This document shows positions 43,197 through 52,602 of a stretch of 64,000 bases of DNA, one piece after another; position 1 is the first letter of the stretch, and each line of letters opens with the position of its first letter. The DNA is from Streptomyces sp. BK208. GTDB taxonomy: Bacteria; Actinomycetota; Actinomycetes; Streptomycetales; Streptomycetaceae. Both the position numbers and the translations under genes were made by a program. The DNA lies in assembly GCF_004364245.1 (NCBI RefSeq), contig NZ_SOAV01000001.1:558001-622000 (forward strand). The letters are read 5' to 3'. The notes beneath the pieces are model-generated. The model was not told the DNA's origin, made no database searches, and worked only from the letters and a program-made list of their open reading frames with translations.

Positions 43197-44230
43197 TCAG
43201 CTCGACTCCCGGTGCACCACCTTCGCGCCCAGCACCTTGTGGCGCTCGGGCGGGGCCTCGGGGTCGTGCACCGCCCGGTCGACGAGCGCGGCCAGGTCGC
43301 GGCCGGCGGGCAGTTCCAGGTGGACGGTGCTCAGCCGGGGCCGCAGCAGCCTGCCCAGCATCAGGTCGTCGGCGCCGATCACGGCGGCGTCGCGGGGAAC
43401 GGCGAGGCCCTCGTCCTGAAGGGCCCGCATCAGCAGCATCGCGTACTCGTCGTTGTACGCGAAGACCGCGTCGAGCCCGAGGGAGAGCCAGCGCGCGGCG
43501 AGGCGGGCGGCGTCGCGCTCGTCGTAGCGCAGCGGCAGCTCGGTGACGGTGGCCTCGGTGCCGGCCGTCGCGCGGCGCGCGCCGTCGAGGCGGGGCGCCG
43601 AGAAGACGTCCAGGCCCCCTTCCGCGGGCACGACGACGCCGATGCGGCGGCGTCCGCGGTCGTGGAGGTGGCGGGTCGCGGCCCGGCCGACGCCCTCCTG
43701 GTCGGTGAGCAGGGCGTGCGCCCCGTCGACGGAATCGGGGCCGAGGGTGACGACCGCCCGGGCGCCGGAGCGTTTGAGGATCTCCACACCCTGCGGGCCG
43801 ATGCCGGAGCCGGGTACCAGGACGGCGACCGGGCGCAGCTCCGCCCATGCGCGGGCGGCGTCGTCGCCGTGGAGGCCGACGGTGCCGTACTGCACGACGG
43901 TGTAGTCGAGGCGGCCGAGCGCCCACTGGAGTTCGCCGAGGAAGCGGCTGTAGAGCGGTCCGACGGGGAAGGACGGCGCCGGCATCAGGACCATCCGGCT
44001 GTGCCCGGCGCGCAGTGACCGGGCCGCGGCGTGCGGGACGTACCCGAGCTCCCGGGCGGCCTCACGGACGCGGTGCCGGGTGGGCTCGCTGATCCTGACG
44101 GCGCCGGTGTTGTTGAGCACGTAGAGACGGTCGCGCGCGAGACGCCGGCCAGGCGGGCCACGTCGGCGCTCGTGGGCACGGAACGCGGGCCGGAGGAGTC
44201 GGGGGGCGGCGGATTCGGTGTCTGCACCAT
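43197..44230 (-). pseudogene. LacI-family regulator interrupted by a frameshift in the DNA-binding helix
   Basis: The N-terminal frame encodes SVPTSADVARLAGVSRATVS and the other frame continues directly as YVLNNTGAVRISEPTRHRVR and ARELGYVPHAAARSLRAG, with a complete effector domain to 43197. The sequence at the junction (about 44127) is GTCTCTACGTG where GTCTCCTACGTG is expected, so one base is missing. This is either a real inactivating mutation or a sequencing error in a GC-rich run. Confidence 0.82.
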
Positions 44231-44302
44231 GTCGTACGGCATCCTGGCAGAAGCCGCTCACGGAGCAGCGGGCGGGTCAACGTCGTCCGCTCCGGGCGGA
44301 GT

Positions 44303-45010
44303 TCAGACCGGCGGTGCGGAGGGCGAGGGTGCGGTCCCGGCGGCGGGGAGCTCGGTGCGGGTCACCCGCGCGACCAGGTCGAGCCAGCCGGCCCGCACCC
44401 GCTCGGGGGGCATCCCGCACTGCTCGATGAGGTGGTGGACGAGGGGCGCGTCGAGGTAGGCCATCAGGGTGTGCGAGAGGAGTTCGCAGTCGGCGTCCGG
44501 CACGGCCTCCCGCAGCAGCAGCGCCACGTGCTGGCGCAGGAAGCGGCGCGGGGGGAAGGTGTGGCGCCGTTCGGCGCTGGGCTCCCCGGCCAGCAGCAGG
44601 TCGAGCTGGTCGACGGAGCGGCTCAGCAGGGCGCAGCCGAAGGCCCGCAGCCGCTCGACGGGTGGTGCGCCGGGGCCGAGCGGCGGCGGCCCGCTCAGGA
44701 GCGCGGCCTGGAACTTGCGCTCGGAGTGGTCGAGCATCGCCGCGAGCAGCCCGGTGCGGTCGCCGAAGCGGCGGAAGACCGTGCCCTTGCCCACGCAGGC
44801 CGCGGCGGCCACCGCCTCCATGGTGAGGGCGGCCGCGCCCTGCTCGGCGACGAGGCGCTCGGCGGCCTCCAGGAGGCGGGCGCGGTTGCGCGCGGCGTCG
44901 GCGCGCAGGCAGCGCTCGTCCTCGTCGATCCCGGAGCCGAGCTGCAGCAGCTCGGACGGGCCGGCGTTCTCCTGAGGCGATTGCGGGAGGGGCGGCAGGG
45001 CGGCGGACAT
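44303..45010 (-). CDS. TetR-family transcriptional repressor
   Basis: The 235-aa protein has a TetR helix-turn-helix (LTMEAVAAAACVGKGTVFRR, about residues 62-81) and a C-terminal helical ligand domain with HTFPPRRFLRQHVALLLREA. ATG at 45010. The divergent FMN-reductase gene and two matching palindromes between them mark it as an autoregulated repressor of that gene. Confidence 0.9.
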   Translation of the reverse strand: MSAALPPLPQSPQENAGPSELLQLGSGIDEDERCLRADAARNRARLLEAAERLVAEQGAAALTMEAVAAAACVGKGTVFRRFGDRTGLLAAMLDHSERKFQAALLSGPPPLGPGAPPVERLRAFGCALLSRSVDQLDLLLAGEPSAERRHTFPPRRFLRQHVALLLREAVPDADCELLSHTLMAYLDAPLVHHLIEQCGMPPERVRAGWLDLVARVTRTELPAAGTAPSPSAPPV

Positions 45011-45041
45011 GAAGCCAGCGTAAAGCACCGGGAAGAAAACT

Positions 45042-45053
45042 GGACCGCGGTCC
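45042..45053. promoter_or_regulatory. TetR operator 1
   Basis: Perfect palindrome GGACCGCGGTCC, in context aactGGACCgcGGTCCgttt. Confidence 0.75.
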
Positions 45054-45077
45054 GTTTGCCGTGCTAGAAAATTAAAC

Positions 45078-45089
45078 GGACCCCGGTCC
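45078..45089. promoter_or_regulatory. TetR operator 2
   Basis: GGACCCCGGTCC in context aaacGGACCccGGTCCggat, the same 5-base arms and 2-base centre as operator 1, 36 bases away. It is the nearer site to the reductase start. Confidence 0.75.
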
Positions 45090-45148
45090 GGATCGTTTCC
45101 GCAGTGTTTCGGCCCGCCCGTCACCCTCTGTTTTCCGTGGGAGTACTC

Positions 45149-45712
45149 ATGTCTGTCCGCATCCTTGCGCTCGTCGGCAGCCTTCGCGCCGGTTCGCACA
45201 ACCGTCAGCTCGCCGAGGCAGCCGTCCAGCTCGCGCCGGAGGGCGCCGAGGTGCAGCTGTTCGAGGGGCTCGCCGAGATCCCCTTCTACAACGAGGACCT
45301 CGACATCGAGGGCAGCGTCCCGGCCGCCGCCGCCAAGCTGCGCGAGGCCGCCCAGGGCGCGCAGGCCTTCCTGCTCTTCTCGCCCGAGTACAACGGCACC
45401 ATCCCGGCCGTCCTGAAGAACGCCATCGACTGGCTGTCCCGCCCCTACGGCGCCGGCGCCTTCACCGGCAAGCCCGTCGCCGTCGTCGGCACCGCCTTCG
45501 GCCAGTACGGCGGCGTGTGGGCGCAGGACGAGGCCCGCAAGGCCGTGGGCATCGCCGGCGGCAAGGTGATCGAGGACCTCAAGCTGTCCATCCCCGGTTC
45601 CATGACCCGCTTCGCCGAGACCCACCCGGCGGACGACGCGGAGGTCGCCGCGCAGCTGACCGAGGTCGTCGCCCGCCTGCACGGCCACGCGGACGAGCCC
45701 GTCGCCGCCTGA
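45149..45712 (+). CDS. NAD(P)H-dependent FMN reductase (flavodoxin-like)
   Basis: The 187-aa protein has the flavodoxin-like reductase pattern: phosphate loop GSLRAGSHNRQL near residue 10, FSPEYNGTIPAVLKNAIDWL (the family PEYN motif) and a GTAFGQYGGVWAQ loop. ATG at 45149 has GGGAG upstream. It probably reduces FMN, quinones or azo compounds; control by the divergent TetR is likely. It ends just before a 20-bp hairpin. Confidence 0.92.
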   Translation: MSVRILALVGSLRAGSHNRQLAEAAVQLAPEGAEVQLFEGLAEIPFYNEDLDIEGSVPAAAAKLREAAQGAQAFLLFSPEYNGTIPAVLKNAIDWLSRPYGAGAFTGKPVAVVGTAFGQYGGVWAQDEARKAVGIAGGKVIEDLKLSIPGSMTRFAETHPADDAEVAAQLTEVVARLHGHADEPVAA

Positions 45713-45728
45713 CCGGCGCCGCAAGACT

Positions 45729-45770
45729 CACGACGGGACCGGAGCTCGACCGAGCTCCGGTCCCGTCGTG
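45729..45770. terminator. Bidirectional terminator
   Basis: Perfect 20-base arms (45729-45748 and 45751-45770) with a 2-base centre lie between two convergent genes. One of the longest perfect hairpins in the window. Confidence 0.85.
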
Positions 45771-45795
45771 TGCCGGGCCACCGCCGCGCCGGGCG

Positions 45796-46749
45796 TCACG
45801 CCGGCTCCCGCTTCCTGGTCGTCCACAGGCTCGTCGCCGTCGTGACCGCGAGGACCAGCACGATGAAGCCGAGCGAGAACGGGATGCCGATCTCCGGCAC
45901 GTGGACACCGGACTCGTGCAGGGCGTGCAGCACCAGCTTGACGCCGATGAACCCCAGGATGACCGACAGGCCGTAGGAGAGGTGGACCAGCTTCTTCAGC
46001 AGGCCGCCGATGAGGAAGTACAGCTGGCGCAGGCCCATCAGGGCGAACGCGTTGGCCGTGAACACGATGTACGGATCCTGGGTCAGCCCGTAGATCGCGG
46101 GGATGGAGTCCAGGGCGAACAGGACGTCGGTGAACCCGATGGCGAGCATCACCACCAGCATCGGCGTCATGACCCGCCTGCCGTTCTGCCGCACCCAGAG
46201 CCTGGTGCCGTGGTACCGGTCGGCCACACCGAAACGGCGCTCGATCGACTTCAGCAGCTTGTTCTCCTCGTACTCCTCCTGCTCGTGCCCTCCCCCGCGG
46301 GCGTCCTGGATCAGCTTCCAGGCGGTCCAGATCAGGAAGGCGCCGAAGAGGTAGAAGACCCAGGAGAAGGCGGAGATGAGCGCCGCGCCGAGCGCGATGA
46401 AGACGGCCCGCAGCACCAGGGCCACCAGGACGCCGACCATCAGCACCCGCTGCTGGTACTGCGAGGGCACCGCGAACTTCGCCATGATCAGGACGAAGAC
46501 GAAGAGGTTGTCGACGCTGAGCGACTTCTCGGTGAGGTAACCGGCGAAGAACTCGCCGCCCGGCCCGCCGCCGCCGAGAACGAGCAGCCCCACCCCGAAG
46601 AGACAGGCCAGCACCACCCACACCGCCGTCCAGATCCCGGCCTCGCGCAGGGACACGTCGTGCGGCTTGCGCCCGATGAAGAAGTCGGCGGCGACGAGCA
46701 CGCACAGGCCCGCGACGGTCAGCAGCCAGACGCTGAGGGTGACGTTCAC
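45796..46749 (-). CDS. TerC-family integral membrane protein
   Basis: GTG at 46749 has GAGGAG upstream. The 317-aa protein shows the TerC/Alx pattern: FFAGYLTEKSLSVDNLFVFV with the acidic metal-site residues in a membrane helix, FTDVLFALDSIPAIYGLT with a second one, and YFLIGGLLKKLVHLSYGL. About eight membrane helices are predicted. The family is tied to tellurite resistance and Mn(II) export coupled to secretion. Confidence 0.93.
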   Translation of the reverse strand: MNVTLSVWLLTVAGLCVLVAADFFIGRKPHDVSLREAGIWTAVWVVLACLFGVGLLVLGGGGPGGEFFAGYLTEKSLSVDNLFVFVLIMAKFAVPSQYQQRVLMVGVLVALVLRAVFIALGAALISAFSWVFYLFGAFLIWTAWKLIQDARGGGHEQEEYEENKLLKSIERRFGVADRYHGTRLWVRQNGRRVMTPMLVVMLAIGFTDVLFALDSIPAIYGLTQDPYIVFTANAFALMGLRQLYFLIGGLLKKLVHLSYGLSVILGFIGVKLVLHALHESGVHVPEIGIPFSLGFIVLVLAVTTATSLWTTRKREPA

Positions 46750-46901
46750 CGGTACTCCTCGTGCGGGGGCGGGATCGCGGACGGGGCCGTTCCTGATCAG
46801 GGTGTTTCCGCGCCGCCGGGCGGGCAACCCGGGACCGTGCGCGGTACCGCGCGCCGAGCCGGGCGCGCGTCGGCACGACCGTGACGTGACGGGAGTCCCG
46901 G

Positions 46902-48170
46902 ATGACTCTTCGGCCCTCACATCCGCACCCCGCCCGCCGAGGCCCGCGCATCGGCGTACTGGGTTCCTACGGCGGCTTCAACATCGGCGACGAGGCGATC
47001 CTGACCTGTGTGCTGAGCTGTCTGCGCGCCCGGCGCCCGGACGCACGGCTGGTCGTCCTGAGCCGGAACGCCGAGCACACCCGCGCCCACCACCCGGACG
47101 CCGACGAGGTGGTGCCCTGGGAGCGGGTCAGCCGCAACCACGTCCTGGACGTGCTGCCCGGCCTCGACCTGCTGGTGCTGGGCGGCGGCGGCATCCTCTA
47201 CGACGGCGAGGCGCGGCGCTACCTGCGGCTGGTGCGCGCCGCGCAGACCCGCCGGGTGCCCACCTTCGCCTACGCCGTCGGTGCCGGGCCGCTCACCGAC
47301 GCCGAGGACCGCGAGGCGGTGCGCACGGTGCTGGCCGAGATGGACGACGTCGTGGTGCGGGACGAGGAGTCGCGGCTGGTGCTGGAGGAGGTCGGCCTGG
47401 AGCGCGAGGTCGCGGTCACCGCGGATCCGGCGCTGCTGCTGGCCCCGGAGCCCTTCACCGAGGCGATGATGCGCGACGAGGGCATCCCGTCCGGCACCCG
47501 GCTGGTGGGGATGTCGGTGCGCGAGCCGGGGCGGGCCGCCGAGAAGCTCGACGAGGGCGACTACCACGCCCTCCTCGCCGACGTGGCGGACTTCCTGGTC
47601 CGCCGGCTGGACGCGCGCGTGGTGTTCCTGCCGATGGAGCGGCACGACGTGCGGCACGCGCACGCGGTGCTCTCCCACATGACGGCCCCGGACCAGGGCC
47701 GCATCCTGCACGGCGACTACAGCCCGGGACAGGTCCTCGGCTTCATGCGCCATCTCGACGTGGCCGTCGGCATGCGGCTGCACTTCGTGATCTTCGCCGC
47801 GCTCACCGGCGTACCGGTGCTGCCGCTGCCGTACTCCGGCAAGGTCTTCGACTTCGCGCGCCGGCTGGGCGCCCCGGCACTGGTGGGCGTGGCGCGGGAG
47901 CAGGCCGGGCTGCTGCTGGCGGAGGTGGACCGGCTCTGGGACGAGTATCCGCAGCGCAGGGACGACCTCGCGGACCGGATGACGGAGCTGTCCGCGTCGG
48001 CCCGCCGGACCTGCGAGCGGTGCGGGTCCCTGCTGGACCGGATCGCCGCCGCGCGCGAGCCGGGCGGCGCCCCGGCGGCGGGCGCGTCGGCGGCGGCCCC
48101 GGGGACCGCGGGCGGCGCTCCCTGCCGTGAGGAGCCGTACCGCGCCGAGCCGCGTCCGCTGAACGCCTGA
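46902..48170 (+). CDS. Polysaccharide pyruvyltransferase-family protein
   Basis: The 422-aa protein starts IGVLGSYGGFNIGDEAILT and has LVLGGGGILYDGE, FAYAVGAGPL, a VRDEESRLVLEEVGL segment and late MRLHFVIFAALTGVPVLPLP, the pattern of CsaB/WcaK-type transferases. They move a pyruvyl group from phosphoenolpyruvate onto a sugar of a cell-wall polymer. The last ~50 residues are Ala/Gly/Pro-rich. The acceptor is unknown; the broken FAD oxidoreductase gene follows 14 bases later. Confidence 0.88.
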   Translation: MTLRPSHPHPARRGPRIGVLGSYGGFNIGDEAILTCVLSCLRARRPDARLVVLSRNAEHTRAHHPDADEVVPWERVSRNHVLDVLPGLDLLVLGGGGILYDGEARRYLRLVRAAQTRRVPTFAYAVGAGPLTDAEDREAVRTVLAEMDDVVVRDEESRLVLEEVGLEREVAVTADPALLLAPEPFTEAMMRDEGIPSGTRLVGMSVREPGRAAEKLDEGDYHALLADVADFLVRRLDARVVFLPMERHDVRHAHAVLSHMTAPDQGRILHGDYSPGQVLGFMRHLDVAVGMRLHFVIFAALTGVPVLPLPYSGKVFDFARRLGAPALVGVAREQAGLLLAEVDRLWDEYPQRRDDLADRMTELSASARRTCERCGSLLDRIAAAREPGGAPAAGASAAAPGTAGGAPCREEPYRAEPRPLNA

Positions 48171-48184
48171 CCCGGAGGTGGCCG

Positions 48185-49422
48185 ATGCCGGTCCTGGAAG
48201 AGCCCCGCGAGTCCCGCACCGTCACCCTGCCGCCCAGGACCGCACGGCACGGGGGCCGCTGCGACGTCCTGGTGGTGGGCGGCGGCCCCGCCGGGTTCGC
48301 GGCGGCGGTCGGAGCGGCCGACGCCGGGGCGGACACCGTCCTGGTGGAGCGGTATGGGTTCCTCGGCGGCAACGCGACCGTGGCACTGGTGATGCCGCTG
48401 ATGTCGTTCCACAACGAGCACCGGCAGGCCGCGTTCACCGAGGCCGGGGACACCTCGCGGCTGCTGCCGACCGATCACGGCGAGGGCGAGCCGGTGGTCG
48501 CGGGTGTGCTGTGGGCCCTGCTGGACCGGCTCATGGGCCGGGGCGGCTGCCTGGCGCCCTCACCCCGGACCGGGTACACGGTCCCCTTCGACCCCGAGCT
48601 GTTCAAGTTGTCCCTGCTCGAGATGGCGGACGAGTCGGGGGTGCGGATGCTGTTCCACTCGTTCGCCTCGGGCACGCTGCCGCTGGAGGACGGTTCGGGC
48701 CGGCGGGTGGTGTTCGAGACCAAGTCGGGACCGGTGGTGATCGACGCCGGGGTGGTCGTGGACGGCACGGGCGACGGCGACGTGGCGACGGCCTGCGGGG
48801 CGCCGTACGAGATCGGCAGGCCGGAGGACGGGCTGGTGCAGCCCATGACGCTGATGTTCCGCGTCGCCGACTTCTCCCGGCCCGACTTCGCCGACTACGT
48901 GCGCGAGCACCCCGACCAGTGGCGGGGTGTGCACGGGCTGTGGGACCTGATCGAGGAGGCCAGGGCCAACGGCGAACTGCGGCTGCCGCGCGAGGACATC
49001 CTCTTCTTCGCGACCCCGCACCCGCACGAGGTGTCCGTCAACAGCACCCGCGTGAACCGGGTCCTCGGCAGCAGCGTCTGGGACCTCACCCGGGCCGAGT
49101 ACACGGCCCGGCACCAACTGGCCGAGATCGACCGCTTCCTGCGCACCCGCGTGCCCGGCTTCGAGGAGTCGTACGTGGTGCAGAGCGGCACCCACGTCGG
49201 CGTGCGGGAGAGCCGGCGCGTGCTGGGCGACTACCGGCTGACGGGGCACGACATCCTGGCGGCGCGCATCTTCCCGGACGTGATCGCGCACGGCGCGTAC
49301 CCGGTCGACATCCACAATCCGCGTGGCGACGTGCGGCGGACCAAGAGGGCCATGCCTCTCTGGCACGCGGGGCCGATCCTCAGGGCCTGTGCGCAGTCCT
49401 CGCCGCGACGAGTGGGCTGTGA
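48185..49422 (+). pseudogene. FAD-dependent oxidoreductase with internal deletion and frameshift
   Basis: The first ~380 residues are a good FAD-dependent oxidoreductase (PF12831 type): DVLVVGGGPAGFAAAVGAAD, FLGGNATVALVMPL, VVDGTGDGDVATACGAPYEI, SGTHVGVRESRRVLGDYRL and AHGAYPVDIHNPRG. After about 49326 the frame no longer fits. The expected C-terminal end is seen in another frame (HASLARGADPQGLCAVLAAT, stop 49422). Roughly 50 residues, including the second FAD segment, seem to be missing. Without them the enzyme should not fold properly. Confidence 0.75.
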
Positions 49423-49438
49423 CGCGGGGCCTCCGCCG

Positions 49439-51409
49439 TCACGTCCCCAGGGCCCCGCGGATCGCCGCGAGCCATCCGTCGACCGGCCCGAAGGTGAGCA
49501 ACCCGCTGCCCGCGCCCGCGAGTTCACCGGAGGCGGGCAGCAGCCTGTCGTACGTCCGCCGGAGCGCCGGGCGGTCGCCGAGGGAGAGGGCGAGCGCGGC
49601 CTCGGCACAGCACAGGGCTTCGTAGAGGAGGTCGGGCGGTGGCTCCGGCAGGGCCCGCAGGGCGCCGCGGGCCTCGGTATCACGGCCTGCGGCCAGGAGG
49701 GCGAACGGCTCGGCCCAGGGCCGGTAGGGCCCCCAGTCCGCGTCCGGGTCCACCCGCACGGGCCGTCCGTGGGCCAGCCGCAGGCCGAGCAGCGCCAGGG
49801 GCAGCAGCCCGCGCTCCAGCCCCGGCATCCCCATGCCGTCGAGCCGTGCGGCGGCCGCCCGGAAGGCGTTCTCGGCGCTGGCGCAGGACCCGCCGGAAAC
49901 CGCCTCGCGCACGGCCAGGTACCACGTGGTGAAAACGCCGACGAGGGGACGCCCGTGGCGCTCGGCGAGTCGGTCCACGGCCCTCGCGTGCTCGTCGGCC
50001 GCGCTGAGGTCGGCGAGGGCCGCGCGGGCCTGGAGCCGGATCAGGTGGCCGAGCACCTCGTGGTTGACCATGCCGTGCCGGGCGCCGAGCGCGACGAGTT
50101 CGGCACCGATCGCGTCGCGGCGCGGCGCCAGGCCCGCGCGGGTGCAGGACTGCATGAAGAGGCCGTTGAGGGCGAACGCGAGCAGCGCGGGGTCGTCCAG
50201 GCCGCGGGCGATCCGCTCGGCCTCGGCGGCCGCCCGCGGCCCGCGCGGGGACCGCACGCCCCGCGATTCGAGGGCGACGGTGGCCAGCAGGCGGCAGCGT
50301 GCCGCGTCTGCGGTGGGATCCTCGGGCAGCGCGCCGAGGGTGCGCTCGGCGGCGGCGACGATCCGCCGGGCCAGCTCGGGGTCGTCGCTGCGGGTCCAGT
50401 TGGCGGGGACGTCGTAGGCACCGATCACCCGGGCCGTCAGGTCCGTGTCGCCCGTCTCCTCCGCCGCGCTGACCGCCGCCATGCGGTGCTGCCGGGCGGC
50501 TTCCAGGCCACCGCCGCCGGTGACGGCGAGGCCGCGCAGCAGGCCGACGGTGGATTCCAGGCGGGCCGGTGCCCCGGCGGCGACCGTGCGGTCGTACGCC
50601 TCGGTCGCCCGCGCCCACAGCCGGGCCGCCGCTTCCGCCGGTTCACCGGGCGGGTCGAGCTCCGGGTCCTGGGCCAGGATGCCCGCCTCCAGGCGGCGCA
50701 GCCGGGGTCCGGGGTCGAGGCCCAGGTCCCCGGCCAGCCGGGCGCGGGCCCGGCGCAGCACGGCGAGGGCGTCCGCCTGCCGGCCGGTCCGGTACAGGGC
50801 GAGGGCGAGCAGGCGCCAGGACTCCTCGCGCCAGGGGTGGTCGGCGAGGTGCGCGTCGAGGTCGGGGACCGCCTCGGCGGCACGCCCGAGTTCCACCAGC
50901 AGCTCCGCCCGGCGTTCCACGGCGCGCAGCCGCAGTTCGGTGAGCCGGGCGCACTCTCCCCTGGCCCAGTCCTCCGTGCCGAACTCGGCGTAGGCGGGCC
51001 CTCGCCACTCCTCCAGGGCCGCCCGCAGCCGCCCGGGTGCCTGGGCGGCGGGCAGCCGGTCGGCCTCGGCGACGGCGGCCTCGAAGCGCCACGCGTCCAC
51101 GGCGTCCGGTGCCGCGCGCAGGGCGTATCCGGGGCCCTCGGTCACCAGCAGCCGGGCCGGGGCGCGCGGCGGACGGTCGGGTTCCAGGGCGCGGCGCAGG
51201 TCTCCGACGAAGGTGCGCACGGCGCCGACGGCCCGTGGCGGTGGATCGCTCCACAGGTCCTCGACCAGGCGGGCGACGGGGACGACCCGCCGCCTGGCCA
51301 GGACCAGCCGGGCCAGTACGGCGCGGTGCCGGGGGCCCTTGAGGCCGAGCGCCCGGCCGCCCCGCCGGGCGGTGACGGCGCCGAGCACGCCGAACGTGAC
51401 CGCGTCCAT
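49439..51409 (-). CDS. AfsR/SARP-type transcriptional regulator with BTAD
   Basis: The 656-aa protein begins with an OmpR-type winged helix (TFGVLGAVTARRGGRALGL, VVPVARLVEDLWSDPPPRAV, VRTFVGDLRRALEP) and a bacterial transcriptional activation domain to about residue 245 (DPWREESWRLLALALY type helices). The remaining ~400 residues are TPR-like helices without an NB-ARC P-loop. ATG at 51409. It is divergent from an alpha/beta hydrolase gene, and 11-base periodic repeats of the kind SARPs bind lie between them. Confidence 0.88.
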   Translation of the reverse strand: MDAVTFGVLGAVTARRGGRALGLKGPRHRAVLARLVLARRRVVPVARLVEDLWSDPPPRAVGAVRTFVGDLRRALEPDRPPRAPARLLVTEGPGYALRAAPDAVDAWRFEAAVAEADRLPAAQAPGRLRAALEEWRGPAYAEFGTEDWARGECARLTELRLRAVERRAELLVELGRAAEAVPDLDAHLADHPWREESWRLLALALYRTGRQADALAVLRRARARLAGDLGLDPGPRLRRLEAGILAQDPELDPPGEPAEAAARLWARATEAYDRTVAAGAPARLESTVGLLRGLAVTGGGGLEAARQHRMAAVSAAEETGDTDLTARVIGAYDVPANWTRSDDPELARRIVAAAERTLGALPEDPTADAARCRLLATVALESRGVRSPRGPRAAAEAERIARGLDDPALLAFALNGLFMQSCTRAGLAPRRDAIGAELVALGARHGMVNHEVLGHLIRLQARAALADLSAADEHARAVDRLAERHGRPLVGVFTTWYLAVREAVSGGSCASAENAFRAAAARLDGMGMPGLERGLLPLALLGLRLAHGRPVRVDPDADWGPYRPWAEPFALLAAGRDTEARGALRALPEPPPDLLYEALCCAEAALALSLGDRPALRRTYDRLLPASGELAGAGSGLLTFGPVDGWLAAIRGALGT

Positions 51410-51483
51410 GTGCCGTGTTCCGTCCGCTCCGCTCGCCACCGCTCGTGCCCTCCCCACGGTACGCGTGCGGGCCGCTGCCCGGC

Positions 51484-51512
51484 CGGTCGCCGAACGGTCG
51501 CCAACGGTCTGC
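51484..51512. promoter_or_regulatory. SARP-type direct repeats, set 1
   Basis: cggtcgcc at 51484 and 51495 and cggtctgc at 51505 give three copies with 11- and 10-base spacing, next to the BTAD regulator start. Confidence 0.55.
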
Positions 51513-51529
51513 CCACCGGGCCGACCGGC

Positions 51530-51557
51530 TGCTGACGGGTCGCTGATCGGTTGCTGA
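51530..51557. promoter_or_regulatory. SARP-type direct repeats, set 2
   Basis: [ct]gctga occurs at 51530, 51541 and 51552, an exact 11-base period on one helix face, about 75 bases upstream of the hydrolase start. Confidence 0.6.
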
Positions 51558-51629
51558 TTCGCGGGCGGGAGCCTCGAAGGCGTCACGAAGGCGCGTGGCG
51601 CGAGCAGGAACAGAGAGGCACCGACCCCC

Positions 51630-52508
51630 ATGGAACCCACGATCCCCGGCTTCACCCACGACCGTGTGACGGTCGCCGACGGCATCGGCCTGCACGTGGC
51701 CGTCGGCGGCACCGGCAGCCCGGTCGTGCTGCTGCACGGCTTCCCGCAGACCCACCTGATGTGGCGGCACGTCGCCGCCGACCTGGCGGCCGACCACACG
51801 GTCATCTGCCCCGACCTGCGCGGCTACGGCGCCAGCGACAAGCCCGCCGACCCGGACGGCACCGCGTACGCCAAGCGGACCATGGCCGCCGACGTGGTCG
51901 ACCTGGCCCGGCGGCTGGGCCACGAGCGGTTCGCGCTGGCCGGTCACGACCGCGGGGCGCTGGTCGCGGTGCGCGCCGGGCTCGACCACCCCGGCGCGGT
52001 GACGCACCTGGCCGCGCTGGACGTGCTGCCCACCCTGGACATGTGGGACGTCCTGCGCGGCACGACGGCGGCGGTGGGCTTCCACCTGTATCTGATGGCG
52101 CAGCCGCCGGGACTGCCGGAGCAGCTGATCGGCGCCGCGCCGGACGCGTTCTTCGGTCACTTCCTCGACGTCTGGACCCGGGACCCGGACGCCCTGCCCG
52201 CCGACGTCCGCGCCGCCTACCTGGCGGCCTCCCGCGCGGCGGTGCCGTCCATCGTGGCCGACTACCGTGCCTCGGCGGGCATCGACGTCGACCACGACCG
52301 GACGGACCGGGAGCTGGGCAACCGGCTGGGGATGCCGGTGACCGTCCTCCAGCAGGACTGGGGCGCCGCCCTGGGCTACGACGCCGCCGCGCTGTGGCGG
52401 GCATGGGCGCCGGACCTGCGGCACGAGACCGTCGGCTGCGGGCACTTCATGGCGGAGGAGGCGCCCGACGCGGTGGCCGGGGCGCTGCGCGCCCTGCTGA
52501 CCCGGTAG
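51630..52508 (+). CDS. Alpha/beta hydrolase, haloalkane/haloacetate dehalogenase-like
   Basis: The 292-aa protein has HGFPQTHLMWRHVA, PDLRGYGASDKP and the nucleophile elbow AGHDRGA with Asp107 instead of Ser, as in fluoroacetate and haloalkane dehalogenases and epoxide hydrolases. The catalytic His is in GCGHFMAEEAP. The length is right. It is divergent from the BTAD regulator and probably its target. Confidence 0.9.
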   Translation: MEPTIPGFTHDRVTVADGIGLHVAVGGTGSPVVLLHGFPQTHLMWRHVAADLAADHTVICPDLRGYGASDKPADPDGTAYAKRTMAADVVDLARRLGHERFALAGHDRGALVAVRAGLDHPGAVTHLAALDVLPTLDMWDVLRGTTAAVGFHLYLMAQPPGLPEQLIGAAPDAFFGHFLDVWTRDPDALPADVRAAYLAASRAAVPSIVADYRASAGIDVDHDRTDRELGNRLGMPVTVLQQDWGAALGYDAAALWRAWAPDLRHETVGCGHFMAEEAPDAVAGALRALLTR

Positions 52509-52602
52509 GCGGGACCAGCTCCGCCCGCGCACAACGGTCGGTTGTGCCTTCCGCCCCGCCGGTTGTTCGATCCGCCCGGCCCCGGATCGCTTTGACGCCG
52601 GC

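Noticed and set aside
48185..51535. A single 1116-codon protein frame
   Set aside because: Only the first ~380 codons resemble protein; the remainder is the complement of the BTAD regulator gene, whose minus-strand product is clearly real.
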